Source: an uncultured Bacteroidales bacterium (GTDB lineage: Bacteria; Bacteroidota; Bacteroidia; Bacteroidales; UBA932). Taken from it: DNA of 64,000 bases. Shown piece by piece: positions 1 through 8,089 of the stretch. Below the pieces are notes generated by a model, which saw nothing but the letters and a program-made list of their open reading frames with translations, had not been told where the DNA came from and ran no database searches. The position numbers and the translations under genes are program-made. Numbering within the stretch: position 1 is the first letter of the stretch; every line of letters starts with the position of its first letter. Location of the stretch: NCBI GenBank assembly GCA_944322575.1, contig CALUPK010000010.1, positions 1 through 64,000 of the forward strand. Reading direction: 5' to 3'.

Positions 1-1130
1 CAGGTATTGGAGGTATTGGCCAGTGCCGAGGTGTTGAAACGCACGCGGGCCGCCCCTAAAGGAGCCTCGCTGGTGCCCACGGAGATGAAGCCGTCCCCTC
101 CCCCGCTACCGGAGCGGTCGTAGAGGCTCATGCCGCGCAGATCCCCCGACAGGTCCTCTCCGGTATTGTTCGTCTTGATATTGTTCACGCTGTTCCACTT
201 GCGGCCCACCCGCATCAGGAAGAGATTCCCGTCCCAGAGAGCCCTGGGGTCGGAGGTGACACCGCCCGAGAGAGCCGCCGAGCCTACCCATTTGCCCCGG
301 GCATGGTCCTGCAGCACGAGGTTGATGGCCGGCTTCTCCCCCGAGGTTATGCCCTTGAGAGCCTTGACCGGCTGATGCTTCTCGATGATCTCTACCTTCT
401 TTACGTCCTGAGCCGAGAGATTCTTGGTCAGCAGCGAGTAGCGGCCGCCGAGCAGATCCATGCCCTCCACGTAGAGATTGCCGATGGACTCCCCGTTGTA
501 GTAGATGTCCCCGCCCTCGCGCACCTCCACCCCCGGCATCCGCTTCAGCACGTCCGAAATGCTCTTGTCCTGCTGCTCGACGAAACTCTGCACGTTGTAT
601 TCGACCGTATCGCCGAACAGATTGACCTTCGGAGCCCGCACGAATACCTCGTTGAGCACCAATGCCTGCGTCTGCAACTCGACTCTTATGTTCCGCCAGT
701 CCGTGACGCCGCTCCTACTGCCGACGGTACCGTCTCCTTCAAGCCTGTCCTTCCCTGTCCGGCCTGCACCGGTCTCCCCACTTTCTCCGGCATTCCGCTT
801 ACCGACAGCATCACCTCCTCCATCGTCCCCAACCACTAATGCCAATGTCACCGTAGCATAGCCCAGCATCGACACCCTCAGCGAGTCCCCGGCAGCCGGC
901 ATTCCGCTCACCTGCAGCCCGAACCGTCCTTGCCCGTCCGTCAGCGCGTACTCCGTACCCTCCTGTCCTGCCGGCACATACAGCACTACTGCGCCGGTCA
1001 GTGGCGTGCCTTTCCCGGCTTCCACCACCACGCCGCGCATCTGCGGATTCTGCCGTTCAACCGCACCTGCAACGAACAAGACACAACCTACCAATGCTGT
1101 ACAAACCACTTTATATATCCATTTTCTCAT
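1..1130 (-). CDS. SusC/RagA-like TonB-dependent receptor, N-terminal part (runs off the window)
   Basis: The open frame starts at ATG 1130 and stays open to the window edge, giving about 375 codons. It begins with a signal peptide (residues about 1-22), then a CarboxypepD_reg-like beta-sandwich (about 27-85) with the typical G-V-V-V-E-A-G-K-G-T-P-L start, a low-complexity Gly/Asp/Arg linker, and a TonB plug domain. The plug shows QDKSISDVLKRMPGVEV, IYYNGESIGNLYVEG and the KKVEIIEKHQP segment, which are typical of plug domains in this receptor class. The beta-barrel lies mostly beyond the window. Such receptors import ligands across the outer membrane using TonB energy. The ligand cannot be told from this part. 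It is the last gene of a minus-strand block starting with a GLPGLI gene, and it has its own promoter (-7 at 1159-1166). Confidence 0.88.
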   Translation of the reverse strand, partial: MRKWIYKVVCTALVGCVLFVAGAVERQNPQMRGVVVEAGKGTPLTGAVVLYVPAGQEGTEYALTDGQGRFGLQVSGMPAAGDSLRVSMLGYATVTLALVVGDDGGGDAVGKRNAGESGETGAGRTGKDRLEGDGTVGSRSGVTDWRNIRVELQTQALVLNEVFVRAPKVNLFGDTVEYNVQSFVEQQDKSISDVLKRMPGVEVREGGDIYYNGESIGNLYVEGMDLLGGRYSLLTKNLSAQDVKKVEIIEKHQPVKALKGITSGEKPAINLVLQDHARGKWVGSAALSGGVTSDPRALWDGNLFLMRVGRKWNSVNNIKTNNTGEDLSGDLRGMSLYDRSGSGGGDGFISVGTSEAPLGAARVRFNTSALANTSNT

Positions 1131-1158
1131 AATCATAAGCAATCCTTAAAATCGCAGG

Positions 1159-1166
1159 CAAAAATA
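1159..1166 (-). promoter_or_regulatory. Bacteroidota -7 box of the TonB receptor gene
   Basis: The minus strand reads TATTTTTG, matching TAnnTTTG, 29 bp upstream of the receptor ATG at 1130. A -33 element is not clear: CAAA at 1190-1193 (TTTG on the minus strand) is about 4 bp too far. Confidence 0.5.
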
Positions 1167-1199
1167 CGACAGGGGAACAGAGAACTAAGCAAACTATAT

Positions 1200-1215
1200 G
1201 TTAACAATCCTTAAC
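1200..1215 (-). promoter_or_regulatory. GTTAA direct repeat, candidate response-regulator box
   Basis: The minus strand reads GTTAAGGATTGTTAAC: two GTTAA half-sites 10 nt apart, just upstream of the receptor promoter. The same spacing occurs at 10323-10338 upstream of a GLPGLI gene and at 10379-10393 in front of the OmpR-type two-component operon. OmpR/PhoB-family regulators bind direct repeats with 10-11 bp period, so this is a candidate site for the regulator encoded at 11981-12700. The link is inference. Confidence 0.4.
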
Positions 1216-1254
1216 ATACATAAACCTCCGACAACACAGTCAATGCAAGTTCTT

Positions 1255-1437
1255 TCACAATCCGCTGCTGAATAACGCCACGATGGGGTCGAGGAACCTC
1301 ATTATGAGCCTGCGGTCCTTTGTTATTATCTCGGCGGTGCCGTCCATCTTCTGTATCAGGCGCAGCTCCCTGCCGTAGGTCGTCACCATGCCGTCCGGGA
1401 AGACTATCTCCGCCGTGTACTGCGGCTCATACCTTCG
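1255..1437 (-). pseudogene. C-terminal remnant of a HlyD-family secretion adaptor
   Basis: About 60 codons encode a sequence with VTTYGRELRLIQKMDGTAEI and then LIMRFLDP before the stop at 1255-1257. This is the signature C-terminus of HlyD/membrane-fusion proteins of Bacteroidales peptide exporters (TTYG..L....M.GTAEI.T.D..L). The same frame has a stop at 1444-1446, and no start or upstream adaptor domain exists, so only the tail is left. The join with the preceding lipoprotein reading frame is near 1437. It suggests that a C39/HlyD-type peptide export locus once stood here and was deleted. Confidence 0.75.
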
Positions 1438-1913
1438 CCGGGCTCACGGGATTTCCAGGCCGCGCGCGGACCGTATGCCCAGTACGTTGTATCCCGTCCT
1501 ACCAAGTCATTAAATGACGGGTCCACATATCCTCTGACCATCATATCTATCTGCGGGACTATATCGTCCCGTCCGGCACTGTCCTCCACACAGGCAACGA
1601 CAACCCCCGGTACGGTAAAAAGGATGTAATCCGACTGGGGAGCGTACCTCGATGCGTAATATTCAGCACGCCTGTTCCATTTCCGATATTCTTCCAGAAC
1701 CTCCCCAGACACACCCGGAACCTGCACCGGATACTCCTAATCCAGCGGAAACGTGAACTGCTTGCCCTCTATATCGCAATACACCATCCTGCCGTTACAC
1801 TCCACCTCCGAACCGGTGTCTGTCATATAACTGACAGGAGAACAAGAAAACACGAACATCACCGGCATCAAGGCCGGCAGCATTTTCAACAGATTGATTT
1901 TTAACAGTCTCAT
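1404..1913 (-). pseudogene. small lipoprotein gene with an in-frame stop (interrupted)
   Basis: ATG at 1911-1913 overlaps the TGA of the upstream GLPGLI gene as ATGA, a sign of translational coupling. The first 59 codons encode a lipoprotein-like signal (hydrophobic stretch ending VMFVFSC) and a short domain, then TAG at 1738-1740. The same frame continues for about 110 codons (RKWNRRAEYYASRYA, then TVPGVVVACVEDSAG) with no further stop until 1404, and the last residues run antisense of nothing recognisable before merging into the HlyD remnant. Either the product is the 59-residue peptide or, more likely, one longer lipoprotein was broken by a nonsense mutation and a 3' deletion. The family is not recognised. 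Confidence 0.5.
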
Positions 1914-2770
1914 TTTATTATCTCTTGAAATTCATACTTCAATGTCTGCTTGGTTATTGCCGGGTCTATAGGATTGCCTTCCGTATCCTTCCAATAGACA
2001 GGACCGCTGAACGTAGCCTCCACGTACAGCGGAGGATTCTCAATAGCCCTTTTCAATGTCCGGTAGTATGTCTTCAAGTCTGTTTCCATGTAATTCTCAT
2101 CGGGAATGCCTATCTCACGGACTACATTCCTCAGCCCGATAAGGCTGTAGCGGTACTCGCACGGGACATCATACACCTCGACTATCAGTCCCGGCAGTCC
2201 CGAGAACTTCCAGGGCCCGTCCGACACCGGTATCTCAGGTGCGAACCACGCCACATAGTCCCGCCCTCTGAAACTGCACTCCGCCCTGCGAACCCTGTAG
2301 CCGGCAAATTCCTTCCACTCATCCTGCAGTATCCATTTAAAATCCGGAGTCTGCTCAGTAACTATAAAAGGAGATAATAAAATATTATCCGTCGTTATAA
2401 CCTGACTGCTACGCCGGTCCTTGTATATCATGAAAACCGCATCCGAAAAACGGTCGTTCTTCATCCTCGTTCCGGTCAGCTTCAGAAAAGCCTCCGCCAG
2501 AGAGTCCTGCAGGAATGTCTCGTACCCGTAATAGCGGGAAGCACCAGCTCCGATCTGAAGCAGCATGGTGTCCCTTCTGATATGAAGGGAGTCTCCGGAT
2601 ATCAGCCGCCCGTCCTCCGACATCCGGGAACTGGTATCCCTTAGAAAGCAGTACTCATACACACATTCTATACTCGCAGTGTCCTTTTGTAAAGTACGGG
2701 CATAAAGTCCGGTAGCCAGGAACAACAGGCAAAAAATTATTACTCGACTACGCATTTTATCTGTTTTCAT
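1910..2770 (-). CDS. GLPGLI family protein (paralogue 1)
   Basis: 286 residues with a signal peptide (about 1-24). The family signature lies in the second half: CSFRGRDYVAWFAPEIPVSD, then GPWKFSGLPGLIVEVYD, which contains the GLPGLI core that names the family (TIGR01200). The function of the family is unknown. Members are secreted or periplasmic Bacteroidota proteins often found beside TonB-dependent receptors, as here. Two more paralogues lie at 8090-9031 and 9319-10239. The ATG at 2768-2770 is only 24 bp from the truncated BACON gene on the other strand, so the original promoter region seems to have been cut by the same rearrangement. Confidence 0.88.
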   Translation of the reverse strand: MKTDKMRSRVIIFCLLFLATGLYARTLQKDTASIECVYEYCFLRDTSSRMSEDGRLISGDSLHIRRDTMLLQIGAGASRYYGYETFLQDSLAEAFLKLTGTRMKNDRFSDAVFMIYKDRRSSQVITTDNILLSPFIVTEQTPDFKWILQDEWKEFAGYRVRRAECSFRGRDYVAWFAPEIPVSDGPWKFSGLPGLIVEVYDVPCEYRYSLIGLRNVVREIGIPDENYMETDLKTYYRTLKRAIENPPLYVEATFSGPVYWKDTEGNPIDPAITKQTLKYEFQEIIK

Positions 2771-2794
2771 TTATTTTCAGGGTTTCAAGCACAC

Positions 2795-3994
2795 TTGAGG
2801 AAATTCGGTCAAAGTCGTTGTGAACAGACTGCATGGACAGCCATGACCGAAGACGCACAGTGGCTTGGTATCGAGCCTGACGGAGGAGCTGCCGGAGAAA
2901 TCACAGCCAGAATCTCGGCCCTGGCCAACTCCGACACCGCTTCACGTACCGCCACGGTCAGAATACTCTGCGGCACATCCGAGACATCCCTCACCATCAG
3001 GCAGGAAGGTCTTGATACAAATACCCCGGATGACGGTCCGGACATGCCGGCCGGCCGGCTCATAAAGACGCTCTTCATCACCGACGGCACTGACGACAAC
3101 TATGAATATCTGTTCTCTTACGATGAGAACGGCAGGCTGACAAGAGTCGAAATGACCGAAGAGTTCGTCTCCGGCAGCGACAATATTTCTCTTGACTTCC
3201 TGTATGACATCGATTACTCAGACGAAAAGATTGTAATTTCCGGACAGGAAGAAGACTATACCGTCTCTTTTGAGGCTGTTCTCGATGACCAGGGCAGGGC
3301 CGTATCTGCCGTTTACACCGATATTGGAGAAAACGGATACGGCGAGGTGGAAGAAATCAGGACTGAAATCAGTTTCAGCTACGACAAAGAGGGGCAGCTT
3401 ACCTCCGAGACCGGCAAGGAAGACGGATATGATGAATACATCAACGAATATATCTGGTCTGGCGGCAATCTCATCAACACGCAGAGCGACTACAGCCGCT
3501 ACGAATTCACCTACTCGGATTACCCAGACAACTCCAACATAGACATTAACTGGATACTCTGCGATGCCTATGGTTCGGGGGCCGGTCCGCTCGGAGTCAT
3601 AGGAGTCCTGGGGAAGCGCAGCGCCAACTTCGTATGGCCTGATTTCTGGGATTACAATATGCCCGACTCCTATATCGGTGTCGATTATCCACTTGACTCC
3701 AGGCTTATCGGAGAAGAGACTGTAAGAGAATACACCGGATACAGTTCCGGAGAACCGGATGTGAATTACAGCTTCGACCCGGAAGGATACCTCACATCCA
3801 TAATCAAAACCGTTCCCCAGTACAGGACTACGTATAGACAGGTATACCGGTACGAACTTGAAGACCCGAATTTACTGCCTGACGAAGACGGATACTATCA
3901 CTACGGTGTCATACTCGTACCTGTCGGCGACCCGGAGACAGTATCCACCGAGACTATTGAGCCCCGGATCACAGATGTGGAAATAGGATACTGA
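2795..3994 (+). pseudogene. BACON-domain lipoprotein gene, 5'-truncated
   Basis: The frame is open for 399 codons but has no signal peptide and no proper start: the first codons are TTG at 2795, and the first ATG is at 2843. Homology to the paralogues at 16377, 17975 and 19330 starts abruptly in the BACON domain at AWTA (about 2828). The conserved lead, lipobox and first strands are missing. Downstream are the end of the BACON domain (TVRILCGTSETSLTIRQEG), an acidic linker, and repeats of the type YLFSYDENGRLTRVE, as in DUF4595/YD-like proteins. Likely a decayed surface lipoprotein, not exported as it stands. Confidence 0.75.
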
Positions 3995-4021
3995 CATAGA
4001 GACTTAAACTACGAAAAGCCA

Positions 4022-4058
4022 GCCCCGTTGTGCGCATTGCTGTACGGGGCAGTTTTTT
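4022..4058 (+). terminator. rho-independent terminator after the truncated BACON gene
   Basis: GCCCCGT (4022-4028) pairs with ACGGGGC (4044-4050), followed by AGTTTTTTT. It also sits at the 3' end of the convergent S41 gene, but the T-run favours plus-strand use. Confidence 0.8.
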
Positions 4059-4064
4059 TGTTCA

Positions 4065-6494
4065 TTATCTGCGTCTCCTGACCGCAACGGCTATTCCGGT
4101 CGCTGCCGCAACGACAGCCGCAATCCCGAGAGCCAGCCACGGCACCGGACGGTCCTTTTTATCTGCCGCGGCATCCACTTCGGCGAAATAGTCCTCTCCG
4201 AGATACTTCCCCTCAGCTATGAGCTCCAAGGCACGGTCCAGGACGAAATCCTCCTTTGCGGTGAAATATTCCTCGTAGGTGGCGGGCACCGGATAGTCGG
4301 GCATCAGCCCCCTGCCGGCGGGAGTCCTGGGCGTGACGGTCGTGTCGAAGACCTCGCGGACTAAAGGGATGTGGAGGACAATCTTGGAGTTGGGCAGACG
4401 CACCTCGTTGTATTTCAAGGCTGTCATGAAATGATAGCAGGTCTGGGTCTCGCGGCCTACGGTCACGGCACGGCGGTTGCGCACCAGGACGGACGGGAAG
4501 AGGGAAGCTGCGGAGCAGGAAGTCTCGTCGGTGAGGATGTAGAGACGGCCCCGGTAATTGACGGTCGAGTCCGGATACAGTACCCGGCTGTTCTCAGAGG
4601 GGGCGAAATAGCCTTCCTTGCCCTCGACCGGCTCATAGTCGGGAAAGACGATCTGGTCCGGACCGTAGTTGAGCGAGTGCCTGAGCGGGCCTCTGGTCTT
4701 GACCCAGGAATAGCCGCCGAGGTCGCGGGTAGGAGCATTGATGAACATCGACAGCAGTTCGTTGGTGAAGAAGACATCCCCTCCCGGATTGTCCCTGAGA
4801 TCCATGACCATGTAGGGCACATCAAGGTGAGCGGCTATAGAGTCGCGGACGGCATCCCTGTCCACCTTGGAGATATCGAATGAGCTCAGGCCGAAATACA
4901 CGGTGGAGTCGTTGAGCATCCGGAAGCTGTACGGACAGTCCTTGTACCGTATGAGGTGGTTGTAGCGAGCCATCTCCAGGGAAGGCTGCGGCCAGAACCC
5001 CGTAGCCCTGCGCGGGGACACCCACCTGTCGCGGTACACCTCACCGTCCGCAAATTCTATTACCGCCTCCTTCTTGCCGCTGCTGCTGTACACCTCCCTC
5101 TCATCATAGTACCAGTTCCAGCGCTGGCTCATCCTGTAGTCCCTGAGACTCTCGCTGCGGCCGTCGTAACCGCCCACCGTGAACGTCCTGACCTCCTCTA
5201 TGATATCCTCGGCCGGCCTGCCGTCTATGGCCGCAATCCTGCGGCCGACATACTTCTCCAGCCCCTTGCCGTCCATCACACGGGTTACTATGAGGCTGTC
5301 ACCCATCACGCCGGGGAATATATTGGCGACATTCAGTTCCCTCGTATCCAGATCTGTCATGACCCCGATGTGGCTGTCATGTACCAATGCGAACGTACGT
5401 TTCAAAATAAGCCAGAAGTCAGTATAGGAAAGATCCCTCGCCAGGTCCCGGTGAACAGTCAGCGAGTCGAACCGGGCTATCTCCTGCGGAGTGACCACAT
5501 CGTAAAGCGACGGATATTCGTTATAGATCACGTCCATCAGTGCCCGGAAATCTTCCTGAGCCTGTTCTGCCGTCAGGCTGTCGGGAATAACCAGCGCCTC
5601 CGGCTCGATGAAGGTAGTCTCAAGCCCGAACGGGGTCATGGGATCCTTTCCGACAGTATTTTTACCGCTTATGGAAAAACTGATATGAGGCTCATCTACA
5701 GACGGCTCGTACCAGGCCACATAACCTAACGTATCTCCCCTGTGTATCTGCTGCCCGTCCTTGAGCACCATGTCCCCGTTCAGACCCGAGAACCATAGCT
5801 TGTCCCCGTCAGCAGTGCGTATTCCGAGAGTCATGCTCACGCATCTGTCCGGGACACCGTACCCTCCCTCAGCCACCACGCTGGATATCTGCTCATTCCA
5901 TGTCCGGTCCTCATCCGTGTGATATGTCTGCATACCTGTCCCCCACTTCACCGCCACCCCGGGACGATGAATCACACCGTCCACCGGAGCCACCACCGGA
6001 GTCCCCTCCGGCGCACCGATAATCAGATTCCCGAAATTGAGATTGCCGTCTATATACTGCTGCGGCCGGAAGAGGATATTGTCCCCTGTCTTTGCCCCGG
6101 CTATGGGCCAGAGATAGAGTTGCGGCTGAGCTTGAGTCCGGGCCTGAGCTGCATTCTGAGCCTGCCCCTGACGGGACGATTCTAGTGCTGCTTTCTGAGC
6201 CTGCTCCTGACGGGACGATTCTAGTGCTGCGTTCTGGGCCTGCTCCTGATGGGACGATTCTAGTGCTGCGTTCTGAGCCTGCTCCTGATGGGACGATTCT
6301 AGTGCTGCGTTCTGGATCTGCTCCTGAAGGGACGATTCTAGTGCTGCGTTCCGAGCCTGCTCCTGACGGGACATTGCAGGACCCGCCTGAGCCACCTGCA
6401 CAGACAGACCTATCGACATAAAAAATGCGACAACTGCAACCAGAACCATAACCGCAGTTCCCGTAAAACGGCGTACATTACTATTATTTTCCAT
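4065..6494 (-). CDS. degenerate M23 (LytM-like) domain plus S41-family protease, membrane anchored
   Basis: 809 residues. A signal/anchor segment (about 12-38, ending AQA-GPA) is followed by a repeat tract of six 13-residue units (about 43-116, type HQEQAQNAALESS, helical and Gln/Ala rich). Next is an M23-like fold (about 125-295: LYLWPIAGAKTG, APEGTPVVAPVDGV, EPHISFSISG) that lacks the usual HxxxD and HxH zinc ligands, so it is probably non-catalytic. The S41 tail-protease domain shows VMDLRDNPGGD and the nucleophile region ETSCSAASLFPS. The C-terminus is one TM helix followed by Arg residues (VAVRRRR), which suggests that it is retained in the membrane. It may act in envelope proteolysis or peptidoglycan-linked processing; the substrate is unknown. 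Confidence 0.82.
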   Translation of the reverse strand: MENNSNVRRFTGTAVMVLVAVVAFFMSIGLSVQVAQAGPAMSRQEQARNAALESSLQEQIQNAALESSHQEQAQNAALESSHQEQAQNAALESSRQEQAQKAALESSRQGQAQNAAQARTQAQPQLYLWPIAGAKTGDNILFRPQQYIDGNLNFGNLIIGAPEGTPVVAPVDGVIHRPGVAVKWGTGMQTYHTDEDRTWNEQISSVVAEGGYGVPDRCVSMTLGIRTADGDKLWFSGLNGDMVLKDGQQIHRGDTLGYVAWYEPSVDEPHISFSISGKNTVGKDPMTPFGLETTFIEPEALVIPDSLTAEQAQEDFRALMDVIYNEYPSLYDVVTPQEIARFDSLTVHRDLARDLSYTDFWLILKRTFALVHDSHIGVMTDLDTRELNVANIFPGVMGDSLIVTRVMDGKGLEKYVGRRIAAIDGRPAEDIIEEVRTFTVGGYDGRSESLRDYRMSQRWNWYYDEREVYSSSGKKEAVIEFADGEVYRDRWVSPRRATGFWPQPSLEMARYNHLIRYKDCPYSFRMLNDSTVYFGLSSFDISKVDRDAVRDSIAAHLDVPYMVMDLRDNPGGDVFFTNELLSMFINAPTRDLGGYSWVKTRGPLRHSLNYGPDQIVFPDYEPVEGKEGYFAPSENSRVLYPDSTVNYRGRLYILTDETSCSAASLFPSVLVRNRRAVTVGRETQTCYHFMTALKYNEVRLPNSKIVLHIPLVREVFDTTVTPRTPAGRGLMPDYPVPATYEEYFTAKEDFVLDRALELIAEGKYLGEDYFAEVDAAADKKDRPVPWLALGIAAVVAAATGIAVAVRRRR
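6144..6368 (-). repeat. 39-bp in-frame tandem repeat inside the S41 gene
   Basis: About six near-identical 39-bp units (plus-strand core GGACGATTCTAGTGCTGC) encode 13-residue Gln/Ala/Glu units. The length is a multiple of three, so copy-number change keeps the frame. It probably forms a helical stalk between membrane and enzyme domains. Confidence 0.85.
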
Positions 6495-6655
6495 AATCCC
6501 CTAATTATTAATTATTTGTTTATTATTTACATTTCCATTACCTGTTTGCGTTGCCTATACTGCCTGCGCTGCACCTGTGCGATGCGCGCGATGGGCCTGC
6601 GCTATGCGCGTGCTGTACTCATGATGTGCTTGTGAAGCTTGCGTCACTCAGCATA
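6495..6655. other. intergenic, alternating G/C-rich stretch next to the IS
   Basis: No gene is visible. 6550-6640 is rich in CCTGCGCT and GCGATGCGCG-like short repeats, unlike the AT-rich stretches on either side. It may be the degenerate target region of the IS insertion. Confidence 0.4.
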
Positions 6656-7528
6656 AGAAGTTGTTTAAATTTATTTACAATTAATTGTAAATCAGTAGGT
6701 TGATTGGAATATTTTTCGCAACTTTATGGTTATCAAGACATTAAAGTTATGCATAAATACCCAACCAACCTGACTGATAAACAGTGGCAAGTTATAAAAA
6801 ATATGCTGGACCCCAAAGAAAGATTCAGAAAATATTCTCTGCGCTCTGTTTTTGACGGCATCCTGTACATCGTGAAGACCGGCGTGCAGTGGAGAATGCT
6901 CCCATCGGATTTCGCTCCGTGGCAGACAGTGTATTACTATTTCAGCAAGTGGAAGAACGAGGGCCTGCTTGAAGAGATCTTCGACACCCTCCGCGGCATT
7001 GTCCGCCGTCTTTCGGGCAGGGCGGAGAGTCCCAGCCTTGGGATCATCGACTCGAGGAGTGTCAGGACCTCCCACCATGCAGACGATCAAAGGGGGATAG
7101 ACGGCAACAAAAAGATAAAGGGAAGGAAGGAGCACATAGTGGTTGACACTCTGGGGCTGCCCATGTCAGTGAGAGTCCATCCGGCTAACGTCCATGACAG
7201 TGTCTGGGCGGAAGAGGTGCTCGAATCCATGAGATACAAATTCCCTAGGCTGAAACGGATTCTGGCTGACGGAGGGTACAGAGGTGATGCCGTCAGGGAA
7301 ATGGCCGGAAAACTGCTGCGTTGCGAACTGGACATCGTGCTCAGGTCTGACAAGCAGGCGGACAAATTTGTCCCCTTACCCAAAAGATGGATTGTCGAAC
7401 GCACCTTCTCCTGGCTTGAGAACTTCAGGAGGCTGACCATTGATTACGAATACAGGGCTGACACGCACGAAGCCATGATGCATATCGCTGCCATAAAATT
7501 ATTTTTGAATAAAATTTAAACAGCTTCT
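6656..7528 (+). mobile_element. IS5-family insertion sequence, complete
   Basis: The element is about 873 bp. The left end AGAAGTTGTTTAAATTT (6656-6672) and the reverse complement of the right end AGAAGCTGTTTAAATTT (7512-7528) match at 16 of 17 positions. One intact transposase gene fills the inside. No convincing target duplication is visible beside the ends, so the outer boundaries may be off by a few bases. It lies between the S41 gene and a short ORF, and it may have separated what was one minus-strand unit. Confidence 0.85.
6749..7519 (+). CDS. IS5-family transposase (DDE)
   Basis: 256 residues from ATG 6749; an upstream TTG at 6704 is possible but less likely. The N-terminal DUF4096-like part reads LTDKQWQVIKNML and GVQWRMLPSDFAPWQTVYYY. 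The DDE catalytic residues are visible as IIDSRSVRTS (first Asp), ILADGGYRG (second Asp) and VERTFSWLENFRRL (Glu in the Y-(2)-R-like element). It cuts and joins the IS ends. It looks intact. Only one copy is present in the window. Confidence 0.93.
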   Translation: MHKYPTNLTDKQWQVIKNMLDPKERFRKYSLRSVFDGILYIVKTGVQWRMLPSDFAPWQTVYYYFSKWKNEGLLEEIFDTLRGIVRRLSGRAESPSLGIIDSRSVRTSHHADDQRGIDGNKKIKGRKEHIVVDTLGLPMSVRVHPANVHDSVWAEEVLESMRYKFPRLKRILADGGYRGDAVREMAGKLLRCELDIVLRSDKQADKFVPLPKRWIVERTFSWLENFRRLTIDYEYRADTHEAMMHIAAIKLFLNKI

Positions 7529-7578
7529 GAAATTCTTCAAACTTTTGTCGAAAAATTCACCGAAACGCTACTGCATTT

Positions 7579-7809
7579 CTACAGCCACCCCATCACCGCC
7601 TGTACTATCCTGAAAGTCAGGACATCGCATTTGCGCCGTATATACTTGTACGACATCAGCTTATCTTTCTTGGCATCCCACAGCGTGCTGTATCCCGCAT
7701 AGCTGTACTCATACTTTCCGTCTGCTTCCCGTCTATAATGTTCCTTTCCGTCTATGGGATATATCAGTGCCAGCATCCTTCCGTTGCCTAAAAGCACGTG
7801 GTCCACCAT
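7579..7809 (-). CDS. short hypothetical ORF, possibly a gene fragment
   Basis: 76 residues from ATG 7807-7809, ending PheArgIle..ValMetGlyTrpLeu. The frame remains open upstream through the palindromic repeats (to 8031), but that part is repeat DNA translated by chance. The 76-residue part has a protein-like composition (GKEHYRREADGKYEYSYAGY). No family is recognised. It lies between the IS and the repeats, so it may be the 3' end of a disrupted gene. Confidence 0.3.
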   Translation of the reverse strand: MVDHVLLGNGRMLALIYPIDGKEHYRREADGKYEYSYAGYSTLWDAKKDKLMSYKYIRRKCDVLTFRIVQAVMGWL

Positions 7810-7831
7810 AATATCCGACCCGGTCCGGACA

Positions 7832-8001
7832 CACCTTCCGAAGGCGGGCATTTTCCTGCGTTTTCTGCACACCTTCCGAAGGTGAGCAGATGCAGCACTG
7901 CCACGAGAACTGACTCTCGCCGCATTTCCCCGTCCACCATACCCTTCCCACCTTCCGAAGGCAGGCATTTTTCCGCGTTTTCTGCACACCTTCCGAAGGT
8001 G
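7832..8001 (+). repeat. two paired-palindrome elements (CACC type)
   Basis: Four palindromes of the CACCTTC-S-GAAGGTG type lie at 7832-7846 (one mismatch), 7870-7884, 7949-7963 (mismatches) and 7987-8001. They form two pairs, each with 38-nt pitch and a spacer with core TTTTCCTGCGTTTTCTGC. The two pairs are 117 nt apart. See the dispersed family described in the findings. Confidence 0.9.
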
Positions 8002-8089
8002 AGCAGACGAAGAATCCAGAAATATTGTCATAAAAATGCATCATATCGTTCATTACGCCTCGCAACTCGACCAATTTGACCTATTTTAC

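Noticed and set aside
7810..8031. Upstream extension of the short ORF, and similar frames at 37895-38080
   Set aside because: They are chance translations of the palindrome elements (HLRKV-like peptides repeat because the DNA does), with no start signal or family.
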